In this document: piece by piece, positions 9,752 to 18,011 of the stretch | Position numbering within the stretch: the first letter of the stretch is position 1 | Layout: each line of letters opens with the position of its first letter | Origin: Acanthaster planci | Lineage: Eukaryota; Echinodermata; Asteroidea; Valvatida; Acanthasteridae | Direction of reading: 5' to 3' | DNA: 18,011 bases | Assembly: GCF_001949145.1 (NCBI RefSeq) | Contig: NW_019091447.1 | Location: 881,383 to 899,393, forward strand | Made by a program: the position numbers and the translations under genes | Notes under the pieces: model-generated | What the model was told of the DNA's origin: nothing | The model's database searches: none | What the model saw: the letters and a program-made list of their open reading frames with translations, nothing else

Positions 9752-10642
9752 ACTTTCATTCATGGGTAAAAAAGACCCTGACATTTAAGAATCGTTGAAA
9801 ACGACAATAATTATTTTTAATAAAAAGTGGGTACAAGCGACTTTCCAGTGAGAGCATTACATGACACCGGGTAGCGCTGCCACTGCTCAGGAGGTTTTTG
9901 TTTTTTGGATTGTTTGTTAATTTCATTTTTTCCCTTCTTTTTTTTCTTGACAGACGGTATTTGAATGATTTCACTCTTCCCAGTATGAAGACTTTGGGAT
10001 GGAACGGTATTCCTTGTTTTTAGCGGTTTTTGCGCCGTCCGTGAATGGGCGCCCAATCTTTGTCTACTGATCGGTTAAGTAGGTACATTGTCGAAATTTA
10101 CTGACGAAAATTGCTTCAGATTACCGTATCGACCAGGACATTTCAACCATGTAATGAAATTCTTATTAATTTCTTTAAGTTATGTTTGATGGTGGTATTC
10201 CTGTGGTGGAGTTTCACTCCCTGAACGGAATTAGGCTTTGAGATTATGAAACCGCACAGCATTTTTCAATCTAAATCAAGCGTGTCCAACTTTTCGGTTT
10301 TCTTACCACTAAGCATGCATTGTTAGTCAACACAAGCAAAGAGAATTTGCACTACAAAAGTAAGAGTGGGAAGTACCCAGCCTGTGGTTTTGAATGGGCT
10401 TCTTTGACAGCACATCGCACTGTTTTTTTTTTTTTAAGGGGGAGGGGATTGTTGAATAAAGGCCTTAGCCGATCGTCCAAGGGATCCCAGCACGCGGGAA
10501 GCGAATGCACGAGCTATTATACCGGTACAAACAGTTCAACCCCTATCATTTTAGGGTCGTCACTCCTCGTGGGGCAAGGCGTGCCGCGTGGGACCACTGC
10601 TTTGTAGGATAGATTGTTGCAGTCAAGCCACCGTGTATCGCC

Positions 10643-13600
10643 ATGGATCACTGGCTGGGATATTTACTCCTCCTGGCCGCATGTTTTGCGGGAAATACGG
10701 TGATCGCCAATGGTGAGTAAAAAACCCTAGTTCCAAGTCTCGGAAAAGCTTTCAGTGTAATCATATTAAGTTTGCATCAAATGCTGTGGCAGACCGGGGC
10801 GAAAGTAACCAGTAATTATTACTGACTGCGGTTTGTAGTATAATGCTTATAGGGTTATTTCGTCTCATGCAGTTTCCTCAACCGAATTCGTGATGCACTT
10901 GACAGGTATATCCACAGCGCATCCTCAATGTCGACGTTTCTCACCATCCCTAGGTGTAATGAGCACTAAAACTGAGAAACGGCATACAAAGTTGACTCGG
11001 CACATAAGATATATAACTGGATGATTATAATTTTACCACACAAACGAAACGGAAATAGTTCTGTATCTGCACAACACTATTTAAATAAATGCTTTGGAAT
11101 TTTCTTAACTAAATTTCACCTTTAAGGACATGTTATCACTTTCTGCTTGTTCAACATTTTAAAGGAAAATTATTGTTGTCCGTGTATGGATCTCTTTCCT
11201 TTGTCCGGATTGTGTTTCTTTTCCATTCCTAATTTTTTTAATCCAAGATAATACCATCTTATACTCTAGTTTTGTTGAGGAAAATAATTCATAGACGCTT
11301 TTTACAATTTTTTTCTGAGTATAGCTTTTTGTTTGTAAGTTTACACCCAAGACTTGGCAAAAACCGTACTCATATATTGCGTTTGTGATAACAATAATAT
11401 TAATATTTTAAAACTTATCAACAATTACTGCATATAATACTAAAATCACCTGAAAAGTGACTCCTGAATAAAATCACCGCCTGAATGCATCCCTGTGTCA
11501 CCCACGCCTTTAGAAATTTCTTTTGACTGTAAAAAGAATATGTTTACACTAGAATGGCGAAATGGGGCAGCACTCCGTAGACGAACTAAAAACATGAGCC
11601 TTCGTACGTAGCAACAGCTACTTCATCGGATGCAATGCGTGCAGTAGAGACAACAAGTGGAGTAGAACTTAATTTTTGCGATGTGAACGAATCGTTCATT
11701 GACACGTGATTGACGCCTTACCAATCAGATAACGGGGATTTATATTAAGGCACTGCGTAATGAAGTAAAATTTACAATTTTGATTTTAATGTCCGAATTA
11801 AGAACCCCTTACTAACGACAGCGTCTTTTCTTGATAACTTTCTGTCTAACTTTATTTTGTTTGAGCACTGAAGTGTAAGCATATAAAGCAACTTTATTTG
11901 GGAGACCTGCGTAATCATTATTATACATGCATATTGGAATATAAAAATGAACGCCCTATGTGACACGAATCGGAAGATAATCAGACTAAGATGAGAACCT
12001 GGTCAGTTAAAAATCATCTGAAAGATAAACATAGAGATAGTGTAATTCAGTTACTTTGAATACACGTACCTTCAATAATTCTCTAGAAATCAGAGGGATG
12101 GGCATTTCTTGTCAAAATACACCTTCCATTCTCAGATGGTAAGAAAACCACTACTTTGGAAGACATTTTCAATCAAAAGGCCATTCACCAGATTGCGGAT
12201 TGCATACCATGCCTCTGGCAACAACGACCTGTATACATGAACATGGTTTACATTACATATAAGAAGCAATAGGCTTTTAAGAAAGTTTACTCAAATACTT
12301 TTACCGTATTTTTAAAGAAATGTTGGTCTTATTTCTTAGCGGAAGAATGCCCTAAAATGTGAGGCTATTCGTTGTATATATCTTCGTCCCTTTTGTGTTG
12401 TTACCGACTGTTTGCATTGTCTACGCTGTCCAAACTCGTCCAACAAGATAGCTGCACCGATACAACAGATCTCAGGCACGCGGGCTGCAACCGGCATCCT
12501 CTTTGTATCACACTATAGGTGCCTCTCACTGAAACCGACCAGATTTAGACTTGAAGTAGACGGGGTTGTCGTTTCTTCAAGAGGCGTTGGGCCTTGTGTT
12601 CAAGTTTGGTGGCATTCGTGTGCAATGGTGTGCCACGTTAGGCGTATGATTGTACCTGTGCTTTGATCTCTAAATTCTGAGGAGGTGAAGACAGGAGGAG
12701 GAATCCCAATGCTACTTGTACTTCACTGCTGTCTAAGTAATGATTATTATATATCTGATTTCTTTTAAAAAAGTTTTCGTTGCTGTTCGTCCAACTACGC
12801 TGGCATTATTTTGATGGCCTCGAACGCCACAGACCAGCCGACCATTACCTGTAAGACGTAAAAGGTTTGGAGGAACATAATAACGCCGACGAGGATATTG
12901 GGATAGTCGGTCAAATTTTTATCTCTTTCCTTTCTGTCTAAGCGAGAGTTGCTCCTGGTTGAAAAAGCTCTTCAGAAGACATAAAAGTGTTGGGCTAAGG
13001 CTGTCTACACTTGCAAAGACTGCAGTGTTAAACTGAACAACCTCGGAGCTTATAATATCGGACCAATAGTCCTATATTAACACTAAGGGTGTTCAATTTA
13101 ACGCCGCAGTTTCTACACTGAACACCAGGGCTGTCATAATAATATACCCAAATTACCACAACCGTTAGGGGTTTCTGATGATCACTGGTCCACAACGAGC
13201 AGCAAAAGTCTGTTTTCATGGGCGTGAACATCAGTGCTTAGTTTCGTCGCTGGAATTTGAGCGGATTAGCCCTTTGCCATGGTTCATTGATTTGAGGGCT
13301 CATGTGTGTTTCAGAATTGAAAAATAAAGTGTCGTAATCGAAATAATGTTGGGAGTGTTGAACGACTCTTCCCAAGGCAAGGATTTCCATCTCATAAAAG
13401 CTCTAATTATAATCTAGTTATACTTGACAGCCTTGCAGAATTAGGGCGAAACTGTGGTGTCCACGCGGACGCCCAAGGTCTCTGTCTTCAAGTTGGCTCA
13501 CAATTGAGGACAAAAGAGTTACTGTTATTCGCAAATGTGAATGGCCAAACGAGTTGAGTGCCCTACCATTAATTTTATACGAGCCCCAAGTAGTGTGGCG

Positions 13601-16600
13601 TAACTAGGGTACCTGCTGGGGGGGGCACTTGAGGCCATCATTTTATGAAGGAGGGCATATTGGGATCTGAACTGCCAGGTTCTCGTGAATTGAAAGGTTT
13701 AACACGGACCAAGGTGGACTTTCACTCTTTCACTGGATATTTTCTTCTCTAATTTCTGAGGGGGCTAAAGATTGGGGATGGGGCATGCGCCCTTAGTTAT
13801 GATAGACCTGTATATTGCAAGAGAGACGGATCTAAGTTTTGCTCAGGTGGGCTGCGCTTTTAGTCATGTCAAAAGGGAGTTTAACATGCGTCTGTTATAC
13901 ATTATTTTTTCCCCGCATTTATGTGTAGGAGGGGAAATTACAAACAGTGAAAATCCACTCTACTCGGGTGAACATTAATTAACTCCAGTTGAGGTGAGCA
14001 TGGAGGTAGGAAAAAAGGTGAGGAACCAGACGAATTCAAGTGAAATGTCCTCACAGTTTAAGAGATCGCCATTTCACTTAAAAATCCTATTTTCGGTCTA
14101 GGGAAGGGACAGAATTGTTTTAAAAAAAAGACGGACATTTTTCAAGCGTAAATCTTCCCTACTGCCTCCCTCCAAGCGTTATAGTAACATTCCGAAAGTG
14201 TGCAGGGCTTTCGGTTCCGAAAAAGTCAGCCCACGCAGCCCATCAGTCTCATTCTTCAGTTTCTGACAGCGACAACGTCCCTAGAACGTTAATTGGACCC
14301 TGAACAGAACTGACGTCAATGGATAAGGCATATCATGCATGCTCTAGATGTAAGAGGGGTGTGATGACATCCTTTTGACGAGTGTACATATTACAATCTT
14401 TCTGCCTTAACAGTGAAGCAGTTAAATAAATCTGTGCCGGAAATTGGGGAGGGGGTAGGGAAAGGTGGGGGCATGACTTACTCGGCCATGAAAATTTGAA
14501 AAGTGGGGGGGGGACCACCACATGACTCTATATAGAGGTCGATGTTCATGATATTGATGTACATCTCTGATACACGTATGTATTTAGAATGGCATATTTA
14601 TGGCTTTTCAAAAGTGTTTTCCCTTTTTTGAGTGATATTGAATGCATTTTACTCGTTGGAAGTCTGAAAAACTCTTCACAACCCGCTTTAATTTTTTGCT
14701 CACCAAGTAGGCCTACTGGTGCGGGAACGATTCAGTGGGTATATATACCCATCGTCAATTTACGCTGATGCAATAAGTCGTGTTTGCATATTATCTGTGA
14801 CTGTCCTTGCATGTCTTCTGAGCGTAAAATGACAAAGAGGGGCTTATTAAAATATCCACCAGCAATACCGATGAAGACCAACCGGTTTTTTTTAGCCTGA
14901 CCGTCAGGGTAGGCCTACCCAGTTAAATTTTGGGAAGCTGACACAAGTGGTTCAGCTAGCTTTGTGCTTTATTTTACTAGTCGGCCCTCTGCAGGTACCT
15001 ATGCGCCTTATTCCTCTCTGGATGAAGTATATATAGGCCAGTATTCGTTCGTCCATGGCAGTTGACATGCTTTTCTTTGAGTCACAATTAAGCGGCCAAC
15101 AAAACCATATTCATATCCTCTTCATATTTGTGAGCCAGGCTAAGCTAGGTTTGCTGGAGCTTCCTTCTCGATAGGCTACTTTGTATGTAGGAAAGCATTA
15201 GGGGACTTCGTTGTTTATTGGTAACGCCGTCCTGATTTTGCAAGTTAATGCTGTTTCAGTCGTAACTGACTCTTCCACTGTTTCGCCTCAGGGTTTTGGC
15301 CATGAACAGTAGCTGACTCTTGTGGTCAATAACTATTATAAGTTGTTTGCGCCGATAATCATTATCAGAAACCCAGACGTAAGTGAGTGTAAATTATATC
15401 GAGTCCAGAAAGGGGCTCAATTTGAAAAATAGCATGTGACAGATGTGGACTGCACGTGGGCGGAGTTGGCCGAGGCCTAGTTAGTTTACATTTTTTGGGT
15501 CAAGAAGTGAATTGAATGGCGCAGTCACGCATGATAGTTTCTTGAATTTCCAATCAAGTAGTGCAGTGAATGAATGAGGTTGATATGGTCATCACCTGAA
15601 CTTATGCTACAAGGGGATGACAGCTCGCCTCTAGTCGTCGTCCACCGTGCACCCACGAAAGACGAGCCTCGGACTCCGGAGTGCTATGGGTAGAAATTAA
15701 TGGTGTTTTAGGTAGCCCAGGTGAAGACAACGTCCAACCTGGGCTAGTGTTTTAGGATCCACGTAGGTAGGTAGCACCTACTGACCTAGATTCATCACAC
15801 GAAAGCAAGGACATGAGCTAAGGACATTAGCTAGAATTAAGCAATCTTAACAGAGTGTTCTTCCAAAGTGATCTGGAGGTTTATATCACTGGAAATCCCT
15901 ACAGGCAGGGGTGATAGGGGGTTATCTGTGGCTGCCTGGTTGTTCCTGGGTGGATGGAATTTCTATTGGCTCCCGATTGTAACTAGCTTTAGACTAAAAT
16001 TAAATTGCATTTTGTAGTGTGTAAGAACTCTTCCAAAATATTGAAGAAGAAAAAGTGCAAATAAATTTGGTTTTTGACATCAACATGCAGTTAGACTTAC
16101 ATGTACATGCAGCTGGACAGTTTTTTTCCCTTATGCCTGGGTGTCAATAACTTAAGCTGTTGTGTTGTAAAATCAATCATATTCAGAAGATGCAGGCTAG
16201 GAGTCTCTTGACAGTTCATTGAGGATTGGATAGGAACAAACCTGCACGTTGTAATCAATTGTATTTCTTTAAGGGGCAAGGTTATGCGTGCTGCAATCAA
16301 CCGTAAACCTCAAAAAGTACCCAATCTATCTCATAGCACAATCACCAACTGTCTGTCATTCAACCGTGCATTCCTGACAAACAGCTTCTTGGTGGAAAGG
16401 ATTGAATCTTGCTCGAGTAGTGACAGTTTTTGTGTGTGGGTGTTGGCCAACCAAAGGACAGTCAACCCGATTTTTCACTGTTAGTACCCAGCATATGGCC
16501 TTGACAGTTTTTCATGCAAGTGTGTTAGGTGAGCCATAGCCTAAAAACTCATATCATCTCTGATCAAGAATCACTTCCGGTATGTGACAATTGTGGAAAG

Positions 16601-17047
16601 TGATTTTGAAGGTTGTTTGCATAAAGTGTAATATAACAATAACTAGGCAGAAAAACCTGTTGACTGCATTAGTGCGTACTTCAGTCAAAAACATTAATTT
16701 AAAAATATTAAAAGAGCAGCCTGTGTTTATTACATGTAATGATTTATTGGACATTCTAAGGTCTATTCTTCAATAAAACATTTCAGTATTTCTGACGTAT
16801 TTCAATGTTATTGATGCATTTTTTGTTTGTTTGCGCAACTTTAGGACGTACAGGCTTTTGATTCTATTCATGATTGATTTTGAATTGTTGAATTTGTAGT
16901 GTTGTTCAGTTATCTTTGTCTTTTATTTCACAGAATCTACGTTGTGCGATTCCATGCCATGTCTGAATGGTGGTGCCTGCTTTGACCTATCCGCTTTCTA
17001 TTTCTGCGTCTGTGACGTAGGCTTTGGGGGACAGAACTGTCAGATTG
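10643..17047 (+). CDS. Secreted or membrane EGF-domain protein, first two coding exons (partial, 3' end outside window)
   Basis: Exon 1 (10643-10712) encodes MDHWLGYLLLLAACFAGN and then TVIAN, a classic signal peptide: short N-region, LLLLAACFA core, small residues near a likely cleavage site. The start context GCCATGG is a strong Kozak match. It ends in GTGAGT, phase 1. Exon 2 (16934-17047) is phase 1 at both ends, as is usual for shuffled EGF exons, and has the six-cysteine EGF pattern C-x4-C-x5-C-x8-C-x1-C-x8-C, with CLNGGAC and the GFGGQNC closing loop. The D/N-x-D/N-E calcium-binding motif is absent, so it is a non-calcium type. Joining the exons keeps the frame (split codon G|AA). The rest of the protein lies beyond the window, so the family cannot be named. 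The 6.2 kb first intron makes linkage of the two exons probable, not certain; an unseen small exon between them is possible. Confidence 0.65.
13020..13109. repeat. Imperfect inverted repeat / foldback
   Basis: Arms of 24 bases at 13020-13043 and 13086-13109 match in reverse complement at 20 of 24 positions, with a 42-base loop. The arms share the core GTTAAA-TGAACA. A short direct echo, CTACACT, occurs before the left arm and after the right arm. It may be a decayed MITE or hairpin element. No family is recognised. Confidence 0.5.
13592..13804. mobile_element. Possible non-autonomous DNA transposon (MITE-like) remnant
   Basis: The left end reads TGTGGCGTAACTAGGG followed by a G8 run and GCAC. 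The right end reads GGGGCATGCGCCCTTAGTTATGATA, whose reverse complement resembles the left end (TAACTA then GGG, one gap). The 213-bp unit has no ORF. Termini are imperfect and no target duplication is clear, so this is tentative. Confidence 0.35.
15703..15756 (-). mobile_element. Short palindromic repeat element, copy 2, with flanking 10-bp direct repeats
   Basis: The core at 15713-15747 has inverted ends TAGCCCAGGT and ACCTGGGCTA around a short loop. Read on the minus strand it matches copy 1 (8430-8455 joined to 8488-8496) at 34 of 35 positions. GTGTTTTAGG occurs exactly at 15703-15712 and again at 15747-15756, flanking the core like a target-site duplication. It lies in the first intron of the EGF-domain gene. 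Confidence 0.55.
15765..15787. repeat. Small hairpin beside the palindromic element
   Basis: AGGTAGGTAG (15765-15774) and CTACTGACCT (15778-15787) pair at 8 of 10 positions around a 3-base loop. It lies only 9 bases past the right direct repeat of the palindromic element, so the two may be parts of one foldback cluster. Confidence 0.35.
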
Positions 17048-18011
17048 GTACTAACACTTCATACTCTTAATATTTCATGAGACCCTCTTGAGGAAATTTA
17101 CAATCTATACCAGTTGTCCATCAGCTACATGTTTCTGACTTCTGCCTTGGCTCCTTGCCTTTGAGACACCTGTTGGATACACAGGGAATATTCGACCAGA
17201 TAAGGAAAACAAGCACTGCGTGCATTGCCTCTTGTACGCAAGAAAGTGATCCGTAAATTATTCATAATATGATGGTGTACTTACAATGATTGCCACATAG
17301 CATCAACCCTATTTGGATTTCAGATTTCTGCTCAGTAAAAACTGATCAAACATCTTCCTTTTCATATATCTCTGCCAACATGTAAGAGGGAGAATTCAAC
17401 CTGAACAAGGAAAACCAGCACTTCCTTGGGTAGTTACTGAGTGAAAATCTCAAAGTAACTGTTGTACTTATAGCAAGACCATGCAGTTATCATTTCCAGT
17501 CAGACTCAAGGATTGTGCTAGTAAGTGGTTGAATTCTCCCCGCTGGTCGAATATAACCCCCCTTTCCCCCAGGTGCTGTACATATTAGCAGTCAGCACAA
17601 AGTGATTATCCAGCAATTGCTTTCAGGGAAAGTCTCCTGGGTCATACACACACAGTTTTGGACATGTGAAAGATAATAACCTTAGCTAAGGTAGACCCGT
17701 AGCTGGTTTTTGTTATTAATGAAAAAGTAAAGCTCGAAAGTAAAATGTGATTTCCATGACAGAGGCAGGTTTACATGTAGATGATGGACAATACGTTTAC
17801 TAGAAGGACTTACATTTACAAACTGTCAACTCAATCATTGGTCTGAGATGGGACTTTCTGAGTTGTTCAAAGTGCCAGATAAGCCACAAGTGAAAAAATA
17901 TCACAGCCAACTTACATTGGAGGAAAGTCAAATGTCCTGTTTAAAAAATGTACTTGGCAAGGGTCTGGACACCTGACTCTCAGTCCCTTCTGAAACATGT
18001 CAAGTGTAACC
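17048..18011 (+). other. Second intron of the EGF-domain gene (5' part)
   Basis: It starts GTACTA after the EGF exon and has no further exon I can support before the window ends. It contains the inverted-repeat cluster at 17186-17554. Confidence 0.5.
17186..17554. repeat. Nested inverted and direct repeat cluster
   Basis: GGGAGAATTCAACC (17388-17401) is the exact reverse complement of 17527-17540. ATATTCGACCAG (17188-17199) is the exact reverse complement of 17543-17554. AAGGAAAACAAGCACT (17202-17217) recurs directly at 17407-17422 with one change. The arrangement suggests fragments of one dispersed repeat inserted in both orientations. Confidence 0.55.

Larger units (their letters stand above)
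8762..10642. other. Shared upstream region of two divergent genes
   Basis: This 1.9 kb stretch separates the CIMAP2-like start from the start of the EGF-domain gene. It contains the X-box at 8960-8973, an AT-rich run at about 9696-9751 and a T13 run at 10423-10435. Short ORFs here (for example 10320-10607) show no family resemblance. Promoters of both genes are expected here, but no convincing TATA box was found. Confidence 0.5.
10713..16933 (+). other. First intron of the EGF-domain gene
   Basis: The 6.2 kb interval runs from GTGAGT (10713) to a TTTTATTTCACAG acceptor (16933). I found no cysteine-rich or otherwise convincing exon within it. Short ORFs such as 12412-12666 and 16284-16484 lack recognisable motifs. 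It holds an imperfect hairpin (13020-13109), a MITE-like segment (13592-13804), a G-rich patch (14447-14518), and the second palindromic element (15713-15747). Confidence 0.55.

Noticed and set aside
10423-10435. T13 run as a possible retroposon poly(A) tail
   Set aside because: No target duplication or retroposon body was found next to it.
10320-10607. 95-codon ORF upstream of the EGF gene
   Set aside because: It has no domain-like pattern and includes translation of a poly-T run. It lies in the presumed 5' flank or UTR and is best explained as chance.
12412-12666. 84-codon ORF in the long intron
   Set aside because: Several cysteines suggested a secreted domain, but the spacing matches no known module and no in-phase splice sites flank it.
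14447-14518. G-rich patch with G-runs as a possible quadruplex
   Set aside because: Runs are irregular and mixed with A/T. It could fold, but nothing ties it to a function here.
16284-16484. 66-codon ORF in the long intron of the EGF gene
   Set aside because: No family resemblance and no flanking splice sites in the phase needed by the neighbouring exons.

Overview
This is a window of animal nuclear DNA. All usable coding signal is split into short exons with GT-AG introns, and there are no operons or prokaryotic signals. The octamers TAGGCCTA and TACATGTA recur, tRNA-derived repeat fragments are present and genes sit close together. Together these suggest a marine invertebrate deuterostome such as an echinoderm or hemichordate. 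The species is inferred and not proven.

Layout: (1) At 307-1175 (+) lie the last three coding exons of DMAP1, the DNA methyltransferase 1-associated protein / SWC4 subunit of the TIP60 and SRCAP chromatin complexes. A long 3' UTR or intergenic stretch follows to about 4.2 kb. (2) At 8761-4367 (-) lies a complete nine-exon gene for a 380-residue sperm-tail PG-rich (SHIPPO) repeat protein. It best matches CIMAP2, formerly LEXM/C1orf177, a ciliary microtubule-associated protein. It ends tail-to-tail with DMAP1. Its promoter carries a full match to the RFX X-box about 200 bp upstream of the ATG, as expected for a ciliary gene. (3) At 10643 (+), divergent from CIMAP2, a signal-peptide exon opens a secreted or membrane protein gene. 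A 6.2 kb intron separates it from one EGF-domain exon at 16934-17047, and the gene runs past the window end.

Non-coding sequence holds several unexplained repeats. The most notable is a tiny palindromic element with CTAGCCCAGGT ends, present as two copies 7 kb apart in opposite orientation. The second copy is 34/35 identical to the first minus a 32-nt internal block, and it is flanked by a 10-bp direct repeat that looks like a target-site duplication. There are also an imperfect hairpin near 13.06 kb, a possible MITE at 13.6-13.8 kb and a nested inverted-repeat cluster at 17.2-17.55 kb.

The three genes have no evident shared pathway: one is nuclear chromatin, one ciliary axoneme, one extracellular. 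No novel multi-gene system was seen.
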